Counted from the first letter of the stretch, positions 35,001 through 46,245 are shown. The stretch is 64,000 nt of DNA from Reticulitermes speratus (GCA_021186555.1 JAJKFL010000039.1:23891733-23955732); one strand, 5' to 3'. Made by a program: numbers and translations. The notes: generated from the letters alone by a model not told the origin.

Positions 35001-35100
35001 CTGCATCACAGTGCATTACTCCTGTCAGCTTTCTATTTTCTAACTTCTCTACTGCTTAATGATAGACTTCTGGGTCATTATACCATATCGTTATTATAAG
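32036..35100. other. Intergenic, nothing recognised
   Basis: About 3 kb. Overlapping minus frames at 32080-32434 and a 105-codon minus frame at 33046-33363 show no family motif. An 11 C run lies at 33974-33984 and a CTA repeat near 33100. Confidence 0.45.
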
Positions 35101-35104
35101 TTGA

Positions 35105-35300
35105 TAACGACGTTTCCGCGAAACGTGCTGCCTCCATCTCCAGGGTGACTGAATTACATTGAGGCGGGTACTGAAATGGAGGGGGAAATGGGTTAGTTAT
35201 ATAGGATGACTGCAAGGAATGTGGCCCGCCAGTCTAAACCACGACAAAGGTTCCGTGGTTCTGAATGGCCGGCCACAATCCTTGCTGCTTGTCATATAAT
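35105..35300. mobile_element. Foldback segment beside hairpin module copy 7
   Basis: Module copy 7 is on the minus strand at 35108-35147 (ACC, CTGGAGA, T, then GGAAACGTCG). Next to it 35212-35243 and 35254-35285 form an inverted repeat of 32 bases with about 27 matches around a 10-base loop (GCAAGGAATGTGGCCCGCC against its inverse). The outer parts also pair loosely to 35198/35299. Element ends are not known. Confidence 0.6.
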
Positions 35301-36728
35301 CGCCCCACTTCCTTCTTCCGAACACTCCAGTTTCAGTCTAGGATCCTACACAGCGTAATAGCCCAGAGGACAATCGTTTTCCCGTTGCTTGTTTGTCTAA
35401 CTAGCAATTCAAAATTCTGCTAGATAGACACTTCTTCACGACACATAATTTACTTCGGGGTTAAATTACGATTACATGACAAACTGTACGCTAATTCTCA
35501 ATCTTTCTGATGGTGATGTCTTTCTACAGACATAGCTATTACTTTGGACACTGTCCATCATCTTTGGTTTTCCCAAACACAAAGTTTCGGACACTGAATC
35601 TGTGTCCGCCACCAGGATAACGGTTTCTACTCCGTCAGGCCCCTCACAAACAAACAAACACTCTCATTCACTGGCTCTTTCAACTGTGTACGAACCTCTA
35701 TATCTGAAGACGGAAACAGATTGGATTTTCCAAATGTCGTGTTTTAAAAAAACAATACGATGGATAAATCTAAAATAATGGTCATACGTATGATACATCC
35801 TCACACCTCCACATTCCTAACTGTCGACTGCATTTACAGTATACTGCCAATCGCCAGTTCTCCTTTCATAACTTTGTAAGTGCTTGTTTGTGTAATGAGT
35901 AAGTTCTACACGGATGATAGACGTAAGTAGTGTAAGCTTACAAACTCGACAAAACTAATATCTTGCGCAGAAATATAACAGAAATTACACCTGCCCAAAA
36001 GAAAACGTTTGGGCTACAGAAATTTTAAAACGATAATCACTTCAACCTATTGCTGAAAGTAAAAACAACCCCGTTACCATTTTAATTTCCATGCTGCCTT
36101 CACATATTTCTTGAAGGGACTAGCACGGCTTCGTGGCGGACCAAATGGAGTTTGGAGAATTACAAAAGAGAGTTGAAAGAAGCAAAAGCAAAAATAAAGA
36201 GGCTATTATAAAGTCAGGTAGAAGAAGTGCTCAAATCTAGCGGGACTTAGGCATGTTAGTACAAGTTCTCTGACGTTTGTATTGTCTGCAGACTAATAAC
36301 TGTAAAACTGTCACACGCTATTGTCTGTGTAATGTTCTGTCCAACAGCAAGGCCAAAAGATGTCTTAGGGCTGGTCTCATGTACACTGCAACATTCCACA
36401 CGCTAACTGGAGATGTCGCCTGTACGCAATACTGGAAGTAACGCCTGTGTGTATGTGCAGCATCCCTGAAATAACCGTGAATGGAGACTGCTGGCTTCTG
36501 AGATGGGACGCCGTGTACTCGGCAGGCGGTTGCTACAGTTTCAGAGGAACATACTGCCACCATGGTCAGCAGTCAACCCTGAAAGTGAAGGCAATATGTT
36601 CCCTCTGGACGCTGTAAATCACGTGCGCCAGTAACGGCATCACATCCTACAAGACGGCAGTCATTACACCGTAGCGTAAACACTGCATATAATGGCGGAA
36701 TAAATTACATCTGTTTATTATCAAGCAG
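35301..36728. other. Intergenic, nothing recognised
   Basis: Short frames only; an 81-codon minus frame at 36318-36563 shows no motif. Confidence 0.5.
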
Positions 36729-37185
36729 TTGCGAGAAGAACTCATAAAGAATACTTTACTACTTCATACATTAATTTATTGTTATTATTATGTTTTTTGG
36801 GGGGTTCTAAATCTTGTCCATCTACCATGGACATTATTGGTCTTCGAGTTCCCACTCGGAACCTCCGAGACTTTCCTTTGTCTCATGTTAGTTCATTCTA
36901 TAAAATTTGTCCGACCGCCAGGTGTGCCACTGCGGCAAATTTAGTTTGTAATCAACTAGATGTCTTCACAAGGCAAATTGTCACGCTTAGATGTCATATT
37001 ATTGTACTTCATTATTACAAGGTGTCCTAATTAATTACTTACGTATTCTTTTGTTTGTTTTGGTTGTGTCTGTTTCATTTGTATCCTGTTCATTGTCCGT
37101 TGTTATTTGTGTTTGTATGTTGTGCTGTTTGTGTAATTGGCCATTTGGCTGTCGACTCGGCACATTAATAAATTAGAACTGAATT
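36729..37185 (+). mobile_element. LINE family 2 (CR1/Jockey-like), RT C-terminus and 3' UTR
   Basis: The frame near 36779-37030 reads IIGLRVPTRNLRDFPLSHVS, then CPTARCATAANLVCNQLDVF, the C-terminal region that follows the RT domain in insect CR1/Jockey-like elements. It is followed by a T-rich tail with AATTGGCCATTTGGCTGTCG and ends in CATTAATAAATTAG. A second frame one base off carries part of the same signal, so the copy has a frameshift. It lacks the RT and endonuclease and is dead. Confidence 0.72.
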
Positions 37186-38580
37186 GAATTATTATTGCAA
37201 ATAAACTTCTTACTTAGGTCTACGTACAGATTCTGTCTACACAAACTGTGTCAAACACAACCTCAAAGTTCCGCAGTCACCACGTTGACGTAAAAAAAAC
37301 AATATTTCACACATATCGTCTTCACACCCGAGAGCCAAATAAAAATGTCCATCGTGTTATTTTGCATTAAAAAGCAAACAAAGGTCCTGTTTTCGTAAGT
37401 CCCATTACCATACCCTACTTCAATACCCTAAATTAAGAAGCACCAGTGTCGCTCCAATTTCCGCTAGGTTGCTATTACTGACCGCAGCAAACCAAAAGCA
37501 TGATGTGGAAGTCGGTGACACTATGCTCATACCACATTTCGTGAAACTCGATCAACTCGTTCAAAAGCTGAAGACGGCACGGTGACTGTTACACGTGCTC
37601 TTTCCCTTAACGAAGGTAAGTAGGCTTGCAAACTCTGAAAATGATCGCCGGGTGTCAGATACGTTCCAAGATTTTCAATTTAATTTTCGGGGGAACGGCA
37701 CACCCAGGACGGACTACAACCACTAGTGTTTGGCATAAGCTCATGGAACTTTCCAGGGAACATTCTCTGATGATTTAGGCAAATGTTTTCATCTTCACTG
37801 AGCATATTCATCATTGGTCTGCTTGACGCTAATTTAGATGCACATAATGAAGATCATGCAGCACGTCTTGGTAAAGGCACACAAGGTCGTGGTTCAGTCG
37901 ATTCAGTTACGGTGTCGACCTGGCATCCTCCCTTCAGGGTGGTAAAGGCATTCTGAAAAAATCGTGCAGCATCCACCTAATCTCATCGGCTAGACATTCG
38001 TAAAAGGGACCATGAAGGAAAAAGGGAAGTAAAGAAAGATAGAAGAAAAAAATAGAAGCCTTAAAGACTATACCACAGCCCCCGCAGTCCCAGCACCACA
38101 ATAGCCTTCATACAGCAGTTAAAATCAACCTACACTCCGGTAGCAGTATAACGTAACTGACCTTTCATAGTAATAAACACAGCTGAATAACAAGCCTAAT
38201 GTGGTATTAATTAAAAGTTACTACTTTAGAATTGAATGCCCGCAGTGCGTTTTGAGAGGTATGTCAAACAAAATACGACATGAGGATAGGTATATTACAC
38301 ATAAAAGTTTAATTAATCTGGGAAGCAATGAAACCATATGCCGTTATGAATGCGTATTACACTGAAAGTTAATTAAATCTATCGTTGTTTATATTGAGGG
38401 CGTGAAGCCAGAGGAGTGGCTTTAAAAATAACGGTAGTACATGAGTAAAAAAACAGTTATCTGCGACAAATATAGTTCATGTTAAAATGAAATCATAAAC
38501 CCCTGGAGATGGAAACGTGAAACCACACGAACTATCTGAAAGTTTCATGAACAAGCATAATTAAATGTACAGGACAGTTT
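37186..38580. other. Intergenic, nothing recognised
   Basis: No recognisable repeat or gene signal. Confidence 0.45.
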
Positions 38581-38850
38581 GTGGAAACGGGTCCACTGAC
38601 AGAGAGGGAAGTTTGTGAACGAGGGGGCAAAGGGGATTGGTGGTGTTTCTGGCGGTTGGAGGTGGTGGTGGTGGGGTTATTTTATAAAGTTGGGTTTCCT
38701 GAATTTTCACAGCTGGCGTGGAAAGTGGGGACAGTTTGTAGCACCAAAACAATGTCAGAGATGCGAGAGACGTGGAAGTGCTCACCGACAAGTGGAATGG
38801 TGACTCTTGGTGCTCAGTGGCGTGATCAGTTAACTGCTGCAATGGAAGGC
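38581..38850. other. GC-richer segment before the minisatellite
   Basis: Overlapping frames on both strands (109 codons plus, 106 codons minus) run from here into the tandem array. A GGT repeat at 38660-38677 gives poly-Pro on the minus strand. No domain was recognised, and the frames end inside satellite units, so I do not call a gene. Confidence 0.35.
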
Positions 38851-38853
38851 TAC

Positions 38854-39845
38854 GGCAAGGGGGCTGCATGTTTAAATGCAAGGATACAAGCGGGTTCAGT
38901 ATTTAAATAAGGATACAAGGGGGCTGCATGTTTAAATGTAAGGATACAAGCGGGTTCAGTATTTAAATAAGGATACAAGGGGGCTGCATGTTTAAATGTA
39001 AGGATACAAGCGAGTTCAGTATTTAAATAAGGATACAAGGGGGGTGCATGTTTAAATGTAAGGATACAAGCGGGATCAGTATTTAAATGTAAGGATAGAA
39101 GCGGGTTCAGTATTTAAATAAGGATACAAGGGGGCTTCATGTTTAAATGTAAGGATACAAGCGGGATCAGTATTTAAATGTAAGGATAGAAGCGGGTTCA
39201 GTATTTAAATAAGGATACAAGGGGGCTGCATGTTTAAATGTAAGGATACAAGCGGGTTCAGTATTTAAATAAGGATACAAGGGGGCTGCATGTTTAAATG
39301 TAAGGATACAAGCGGGTTCAGTATTTAAATAAGGATACAAGGGGGCTGCATGTTTAAATGTAAGGATACAAGCGGGATCAGTATTTAAATGTAAGGATAG
39401 AAGCCGGTTCAGTATTTAAATAAGGATACAAGGGGGCTTCATGTTTAAATGTAAGGATACAAGCGGGATCAGTATTTAAATGTAAGGATAGAAGCGGGTT
39501 CAGTATTTAAATAAGGATACAAGGGGCTGCATGTTTAAATGTAAGGATACAAGCGGGTTCAGTATTTAAATAAGGATATAAGGGGGCTGCATGTTTAAAT
39601 GTAAGGATACAAGCGGGTTCAGTATTTAAATAAGGATACAAGGGGGCTTCATGTTTAAATGTAAGGATAGAAGCGGGTTCAGTATTTAAATAAGGATACA
39701 AGGAGGCTTCATGTTTAAATGTAAGGATAGAAGCGGGTTCAGTATTTAAATAAGGATACAAGGAGGCTTCATGTTTAAATGTAAGGATAGAAGCGGGTTC
39801 AGTATTTAAATAAGGATACAAGGGGGCTGCATGGTTAAACGTAAG
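38854..39845 (+). repeat. 60 bp minisatellite, homogeneous core
   Basis: The unit is two related half-units: 28 bases (AGGATACAAGCGGGTTCAGT plus ATTTAAAT) and 32 bases (AAGGATACAAGGGGGCTGCA plus TGTTTAAATGTA). They alternate, with extra 32-base insertions of the first type near 39041, 39157, 39361 and 39457. Because 60 is divisible by three, the minus strand has long frames repeating YPYLNTEPACILTFKHAAPL (for example 39507-39821, 104 codons). These are a by-product of the period, not evidence for a protein. Confidence 0.97.
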
Positions 39846-40275
39846 GATAGAACACGGGGGGTTACATACTTAAATGTAGGCATAAAACAAGGGAGTTGCA
39901 CGTTTAAATGCAAGGGCACAGCATGGGTTTAAATGCTTAAATGTAAGGGCAAAAGAAGGCTGGATGCTTAAATATAAGGACACAACACGGGTGTTAAACG
40001 CTTAAAACTAACGATACAAGGGGGTTACGGAGTTCAACCCCCATGTTGTAAGGATACAGCATGGGGGTTGCCTTAAATGTAAGGATAGACGGGGGTTGCA
40101 CGTTTAAATGCAAGGATACAACACGGGTTTAAGTGCTTAAATGTAAGGACACAAGGGCGTTGCAAGCTTAAGCATACGACAAGGGGTTGAACGGTTAAGT
40201 GTAAGGATACAAGAGGGCGGAATGCTTAAATGTAAAGACACAACAAGAGGGATGAATGCTTAAATGCAACGGCAT
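39846..40275 (+). repeat. Degenerate flank of the 60 bp minisatellite
   Basis: Related half-units (AAGGATA/ACACGGG.../CTTAAATGTAAGG) continue with many differences and irregular spacing, and then stop. The array therefore decays at one side and is uniform at the other. Confidence 0.85.
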
Positions 40276-40304
40276 AATATGGGGCCACTTCTTGTTAGCA
40301 TCGA

Positions 40305-40540
40305 AACGAAGTTCATCCCAATAAAAAGGATGAGACGGGCCAGATATGTGGCACACACGAGAGATCAGGTAATTTACTTAGCAAACCTGAAGAAAGAGGC
40401 AACTTGGGAGAACAGTATTAGAATTCATGTTGAAGACATAAGATGTAAGGTAGCAGCTTCATCTGCTTCAGAAATGGGGCCAGTGCCAGGCTCCTGTGAA
40501 CATCGCAATGAAACTTCCGAGACCATAAAACCGGTGACTT
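40305..40540 (+). mobile_element. LINE family 1, RT C-terminus remnant
   Basis: The frame 40264-40545 reads IKRMRRARYVAHTRDQ (family: RMRWAGHVARM), then IRIHVEDIRCK and EMGPVPGSCEHRNETSE, in the family order. The copy continues out of frame toward the tail and stops. Confidence 0.72.
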
Positions 40541-40549
40541 CTTGATTAG

Positions 40550-41010
40550 ATATGCGACTATTAGTGTCCAATGAGGTTCACTGTTCACCACAAACCTCTT
40601 CAGTGTCGGAAAAATTCTCGAGCTTTGACATCACATTCAGTGTTACAGACTCTCTACATTTCTCCATTTACATATGTTGCTCGCAGAAAATGAATTATTA
40701 ACCACTGACATGAAAGCAAAACGTCCACTATTTCAGTGGGTACTATCTACTGTACAGAAATAAGGGCTGCTCGTGTGCTTACCAGCACTTCCCGATTGCC
40801 ATCTGTTAGCCCAGATTCCTGAAATTGTTCTGTAGAAGAACCACACCACTGGATATTATTTGGAACTACAGCTGGAAACGTTTTGGAAGTTTCTGTCTCA
40901 TCCATGTCCCTCGCTCCCCCCCTCATCAAAAACCATTCCCCTAACCACGTAACATTTCCGGCCGAAGAGAACCGTACAGTTGTGTTAGGTAATGGGGGTG
41001 GGGTAGTTGA
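40550..41010. other. Intergenic, nothing recognised
   Basis: No gene or repeat signal. Confidence 0.5.
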
Positions 41011-41016
41011 GAACGA

Positions 41017-41030
41017 GTTCCCATGGCAAC
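41017..41030 (+). promoter_or_regulatory. X-box-like (RFX) site
   Basis: GTTCCCATGGCAAC matches the 14 bp palindromic RFX consensus except for one base. It lies in a GC-rich patch (about 41010-41130). Confidence 0.35.
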
Positions 41031-41130
41031 GTCGCCGGTAAATTCCGGGGCGCTCGTCTGCTGCTCGCTCCAGGGGAGTGCAGAGGGGAGGCAGTACTCA
41101 AATAACAAGACCCCTGGAGCCATGACACGT

Positions 41131-41690
41131 CGCGCCGAGACCTGGCTTCAGCCACCGCCCAAATCATTTCAATTTCCAAACGCCGAAAGAAACTAAGAAT
41201 CTTCACTTATTATGCTCAGTAAGGCTGGAGCAACATCGAGATGCACACAGCATGTCTTGGATTTTATACTGTTATATAACCAACGAAACCACGTTCGAAA
41301 AGAGCCAAAAGAGATGAATATTCCCACAGCAGGATGCCGGAAAGGAAGAGGAAATTTACAGTCCATGCTAGCAGCAAACGCAATAAAACATACAAAATAA
41401 TTTTCAAGTCATTTGATTTCCGTCTTCTCCTATATTAAAAATCAGAAGACCAAACGTTGTAGTAATCGTATACATTGTTTCATACGAATGTAAAATTTGT
41501 AAGGCAGGTGGTTTGTAAATACGGCACTAACGAGATTATACGGACCTACGGAAGGAGAAAATTACTTAATCAGTAGCTGCACAGCTAAAGACATTTTCCC
41601 ACAAAAGTTTCCGTTATTCATGGTTCCGTTTTATGCAGGTTTTACTGCACATCGCGTACACTGCGAATACTTATACATGAGCAACAAGAA
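41131..41690. other. Intergenic, nothing recognised
   Basis: Short frames only. Confidence 0.5.
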
Positions 41691-41956
41691 AAATTCTTGA
41701 GATCTGAAGCTCTCACATCAGTGACTAAGAGTAATGTTCACTGGGATCTGACACCGTGTCGACTGGTATATACGTACCGACGTTTCGTAGAAAACTGCTG
41801 CCTCCATCTTCAGGGTGTAAGAACGTCCCTGAAGGTGCAGGCAGCAAGTTTATGTGAAACACTGACACTTGTCTACCAAACTATAAATGTCACATCCCAC
41901 GAAGAATCTTCAAGAAGCATTTGTTCTTGTCTTGTGCGTGAGTCCATTTCCTAACA
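41691..41956 (+). mobile_element. Retroelement 3' fragment with hairpin module copy 8
   Basis: The frame reads RSEALTSVTKSNVHWDLTPC, then RFVENCCLHLQG and ASLCETLTLVYQTINVTSHE, a peptide order I recall from abundant insect retroelement fragments (relatives read FWDVTPC). Inside it, on the minus strand at 41778-41818, is module copy 8 with intact parts: ACC, CTGAAGA, T, GAAACGTC, GGT. The stem between is weak. This links the module to an element that once had a protein frame. Confidence 0.65.
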
Positions 41957-42489
41957 CACGCTGGAAACATCTGTTTATTCTGTACCGTACAGCTATTATT
42001 CTATTTTAAGCAACTCGTTTATAGGAAGAGTTCGGTTATCAATACTCCTATCTGTCTGTCTCTCTCATCCAGTAAACTCTCGTGCTCTTTTTCATTACTG
42101 TTTTGCCTGGAGCCGTAAACGTGCGACTTCAGTGCTTGCTACAACGCCAGACTGCAGTCCACTGGCACAGGACTAACAACAATGCCGGCGAGTTCGTGAC
42201 TCAGAACATGAATAGCGAACGCAAAGCTATTTAAAATTTCAATGACCATGGAAACGAAAAAGGTTCACTTTTAAGTACAGAAAAACTAGCCACATATGCA
42301 TTGAAATAAACCGGTTCTCAAACTGGGAAAGTAATTCGTGTTTACCTCTGATAAATCGAAAGCAAAAAACACTCTATACAACAATATTCCAGTGGTTTTA
42401 TAAATTCATCAGTCACTTGTAATTTCACTGCAGTTTTATACAAAAGCTGGAATGACTGATTACCGGTTTTTAAGCTACTTAAAACTTTG
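41957..42489. other. Intergenic, nothing recognised
   Basis: AT-rich; no gene signal. Confidence 0.5.
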
Positions 42490-42491
42490 TC

Positions 42492-42645
42492 TCAACTGAG
42501 GAACTGGATTCATCTGGCTGAGGATAGCGTCCAGGGGTGGGATTTTGTGCATACGGCAATAAAGCCTTAGATTCCATAACATGTGGGTAATTTATTGACC
42601 ATCTGGGCGACTGTTAGCTTCTCAAAACAGATTTTGCCTCACGGA
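42492..42645 (+). mobile_element. LINE family 1, 3' end
   Basis: Decayed ACTGGATTCATCTGGCTGAG (WIHLAE), then CATAACATGTGGGTAATTTA, GCTTCTCAAAACAGATTTTG and CTCACGGAGTTAGG, the full tail in order. Confidence 0.75.
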
Positions 42646-42757
42646 GTTAGGTTCAATCTAGCAACTGCGAATCACATGCAAAATGATTACGAATGGGATC
42701 TGGCAAGGGCAGTTCAAGGGACGAGACTAACAAGAAGAGTCGGAAATACAGCCCGCA

Positions 42758-42923
42758 GTACGGACACTTGTGGACAACTAGCGATTATTAATGTAATATT
42801 GGACACTGCTTGATTTTCCTGAGGTCACAGACGTCCGTCCGTACGGACACTTGTGGACAACTAGCAATTATTAATGTAATATTGGACACTGCTTGATTTT
42901 CCTGAGGTCACAGACGTCCGTCC
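42758..42923 (+). repeat. 83 bp tandem duplication
   Basis: 42758-42840 and 42841-42923 are direct copies differing at one position (GCGATTA against GCAATTA). Each begins GTACGGACACTTG and ends ACAGACGTCCGTCC. The duplication is recent. Confidence 0.97.
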
Positions 42924-43790
42924 ACTTTTCAAGTCCTGGGAGGCAATTACAAATTCACTTTCAGATGTTCTTCAGCTCTTAATTCCTGCCGTCCTCATTC
43001 TTAAGTGTTTTCTTCGTAGTCGGGTTTTGAAATCCATTAGACACCCCTATTCCAGATCTTCATTCCATAAAGCGACAGTGCCAAACGAAGAACAAAGAGA
43101 CAAATATCGTACATCACCTGCATCTATCGGAGATCGACTTAAATGCACCATTACGTTCCTTCTTTGTGAACGACATCTGAAACACTCGGCAAATAATGAC
43201 ACAACTGCTTTAAAATACTTTACCTACCAACGGACAAACACTACGTTGAAGTCCTATAATTAACTGTAATTATCGAAGCACTGCCATAATTAGCATCTAT
43301 TTTCATGTCACGAAACACGTAAACAACCTTACTTCGCCATCGAATGTGCCCAAACGTGTTTTCTTCTTCCAAATATGGGCAACGTGAAAGGAAAACCATG
43401 TTCTTTATGTACAACAGAAGACACACCTTCATCTTCAAAGCATCCCATATTAAAAGAAATACCGTTAAGGGGCAGATGTTAGAGCCTATACTGTTCAAAA
43501 CAGGGATGCGTAAACGATACCCTTAGGTCGCATGCGGCGAGACAAAGACCAGAACCTAAATTAAGCCCTTAGCTCTACCACATACATGAATTTAATTATT
43601 AAGTCACGGCCTGCGTGTCTTATTTAGCCGTGAGGGAAGAGAGCAATTTTCAGTGTGAAAAATACCTTCAAATTATTTCGACTTGAAGTTTTGTTTCAGT
43701 TTTTTACAGTGGTACTGTTTGTGTGTCGAGAAGCGAGCAATGAAGGCGAAGTAGCCGTAAAACAAGCACTGTTTTAAAAAAATTAAAACA
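42924..43790. other. Intergenic, nothing recognised
   Basis: Overlapping short frames on both strands, none recognisable. Confidence 0.5.
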
Positions 43791-43794
43791 CAAT

Positions 43795-44075
43795 TACCTC
43801 CACGGAACAGGGCCGCTCTTCAGAACCTAACAGTCCCTCGTTTATTCAAAAAATTTCCCGAGGGCTCATTACCGTGTTCACTCCTCATACTAAGCCAAAC
43901 GAATTCAGTCCACGCCTTCGCACCATATTCCCTTACGCAGATGTCTTCATAATATTCTCTTCCCTCCAAGTGGTCCAACAAATATTCCTTTGAACTGTAC
44001 CTGTCCCTGCGCAGAATTACAAACACAGCCTCTAAAAATCTGTTTTCTAACATCAAGGTTTCCCCGGCACTCATA
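43795..44075 (-). mobile_element. LINE family 1, RT C-terminus and 3' end
   Basis: The minus frame (43820-44074) reads HLEGREYYEDICVREYGAKA, then WTEFVWLS and EHGNEPSGNFLNK, which are the family's last residues in a neighbouring frame, followed by the tail. A stop and frameshifts mark it as dead. Confidence 0.75.
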
Positions 44076-44137
44076 GCAGTTGCGGTATTTTGTTACAACA
44101 ATCGCTCAGCCAGTCGGCGGTCAGCGTGACTCATGCA

Positions 44138-44151
44138 CCCCCCCCCCCCCC
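44138..44151 (+). repeat. Poly-C tract (14 C)
   Basis: Unbroken run of 14 C. Confidence 0.85.
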
Positions 44152-44229
44152 AAACCAACACCGTCTCCTGCACAGACGTCCGGTTGCCAGTTCGTTGCTG
44201 CCACACGATACATGTTTGTACAGCATGTA

Positions 44230-44800
44230 ACCTACTTGCAAGTCTCACATAAGAGCTTACTGCACTGTACTGAACATGGTTTTTGTTCAGAGATACTGTA
44301 CATTATAAGAAATCCCATGGCAAATACGTTAGTAAGTTTTACCGCCAGTATCCAGCGCAACCACAGACTACACACGAAACCGCTCGTAACTGGCCACAAT
44401 CCGTGTCCGTTGTAACCACGAAGAGACCAAACACTCGCACGACATCCAAATACGACTCGAATTGAGTCTAAAAAGGCTACTTTGTCAACTGTACCAAGAA
44501 ATCGCTGTCTTTAAAGCGTCCGTCCGTACTGCCACGAAAATCCCAAAGTTTCGTCCGCACAAAAATATCGATGTTGCACCATCTTCAGCCTGCAGATACA
44601 GTTTCTACAATCCGCTTTTCAGAAATATTGACGCAGTACAATTGATCCATGGCCTATTCTTACGTCGGATGAAGGCCAGTTTCATCGGCAGGTGTTACAT
44701 GAACTCACATACACCGATGGAACACTGCACACCCACGTGTTCTTCGCCACAGCCCATGATATTACCGCAGTCCATTTTCCGGTGAAGACCTTTAACATGC
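44230..44800 (+). pseudogene. mariner/IS630-type transposase remnant (second family)
   Basis: Spread over three frames. Near 44300 the sequence reads KFYRQYPAQPQTTHETARNW, like the first helix-turn-helix block of DDE transposases with a DUF4817-type N-terminus. Then KATLSTV and KKSLSLKRPSV follow, as in the second helix-turn-helix. Near 44665 LTSDEGQFHRQ resembles the second catalytic block (xSDExxF). Downstream the frame is lost. It differs from the remnant at 24908 in its core motif (SDE rather than GDK/GDE). Similarity is by eye and moderate. Confidence 0.5.
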
Positions 44801-44809
44801 CGTATACGA

Positions 44810-45300
44810 TGAAACAGCGATCACCACTACATTATGAGAATGATGCCAGGCGAGTAGAATGACGCTTCCTGTTACTTTTTACTTCTTACTTTTCTATGAC
44901 AAGAAGGGAGAATATGCGGAAACAGTGCTGCTGTAACGATTCGCACTGCATACTGTGTATTACGCTAACAACCGACACTGCTGAAGATCATGCAATATGG
45001 CATGTAGCACATGTGATGTGAATTCTGACATACAGCTCCGTTATTAATAGCATCCATGTCTGACGTAGTGGAAGTTTCACTATCCAATAAAATGTCCGGA
45101 AATGCCTTTGCCTGAAACCACATGTAAAAAAACACAATCTTCATACATATCGTGTCTGCTTTGATTTGTGGTTTTCAGACCACCCAGAAAAAAACCCAAG
45201 GCCACAGACACTGCATCAATCGTTGCAACACTGGAGTTCATAAATGTTTACGGAGTTAACTGGCAGCTTTAAACACTGAAAATTAGACGACAAAGAGTTC
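44810..45300. other. Intergenic, nothing recognised
   Basis: No gene or repeat signal. Confidence 0.5.
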
Positions 45301-45304
45301 GCCT

Positions 45305-45560
45305 GTATAGTTCCATTAACTTCAGAGAAGACAGTCCTTTTGAGAAGCTGACAGTTGCTCAAATAAGTCAAGAAATTACCCGCCCTTTATGGAACCCTAA
45401 GATTCATTTCCGTGTTAACAAAATGTTGCTACTCAGTACCACATACCAGATGAATCCAGTCCACACTATACCATCCGTATTTAAGATCCATACCAGTTTA
45501 TACTTCCCATGCATACTTAGGTGTCTCAAGTGTCCTTTTCTCTCGAGGTTTCCTGTTCAA
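45305..45560 (-). mobile_element. LINE family 1, RT C-terminus and 3' end
   Basis: The minus strand reads EKRTLETPKYAWEV, stop, TGMDLKYG, VDWIHLV, HFVNTEMNLRVP, stop, RAGNFLT, then the tail. This copy shows the family's C-terminal phrase most clearly and has at least three stop codons. Confidence 0.85.
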
Positions 45561-45772
45561 ATTTTGTACGCAAACTCATTCTACCTGATTTTATCGCCCT
45601 AACAGCATTCTGAGCGCACTATTATCTCAAATAAATGTGAGATAATCTGCTAAAAAATATATATGCAAATCGTTATCCCTCAGACAGCACTGTACCAAGA
45701 ACTTTAATTTTGAAAAGGACATTAAAGGTCACTAAAGCAAAGTCTGTCCCGTAACACGTCAAGCAAGCACTG

Positions 45773-46245
45773 AGGGGGCGGTAAAGGTAATAGATCTACC
45801 CACACTCAACCTCGGCGCTAGAAGGGAGTAGGAGGTAAACGCCACGCCCCGGCCGCTTTACCCCCGATGAAGAGACCCGGTACCCGTTGCACAGTGCCGG
45901 TCTAACGAGAGAGCAGCCGGGAGGGCTACCCGGGACGCCAACCTACAACGGGCGCTAAGATGTCACTGGAATAATAGAAAATATGATGCTAGTAAACACA
46001 AGCTTCCACACACGAAAGAATTTATCCGCTATTTGGGCACGCGACCTTTTTTAGTGTTCACCAAATTATTAGCCTGCCCGGGGCGCCCACATGTCTCGGG
46101 CCGGCCCTGATTATACAAGAGGCTGAGTGGGCCTCCGGGCCGGACTGGATGGGTCCGGAAAGCCTCGTCCGCCCCCTCCCAAGCGTTCGAACGTCGGACC
46201 ATCCAGCTCGTAACGATTAGGAGTACCGATTACGCTATCCTGGCC
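45773..46245 (-). mobile_element. SINE family B split by a nested element
   Basis: The minus-strand head (GGGCCAGGATAGCGTAATCG, then a B box CGTTCGAACGCTTGG, diverged) lies at 46118-46245, and the 3' half (GTAAAGCGGCCGGGGCGTGG to CTTTACC) at 45773-45891. The two halves join cleanly if 45892-46109 is removed. Confidence 0.8.
45892..46109. mobile_element. hAT-like element nested in the SINE
   Basis: Starts CAGTGCCGG and ends with the inverse of CAGGGCCGGC, a common hAT terminal sequence. The 218 bp interior encodes nothing. The bases outside the ends match poorly as an 8 bp duplication (about 5 of 8 with a two-base shift), so the target duplication is eroded or the ends are off by a base or two. 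Confidence 0.6.

Noticed and set aside
38581-38910. Overlapping 109- and 106-codon frames before the minisatellite
   Set aside because: Both run into satellite units, one has poly-Pro from a GGT repeat, and neither has a domain.
39507-39821. 104-codon minus frame repeating YPYLNTEPACILTFKHAAPL
   Set aside because: It exists because the minisatellite period is a multiple of three. It starts and stops inside the array, and the same units elsewhere in the array lose the frame at the 32 bp insertions.
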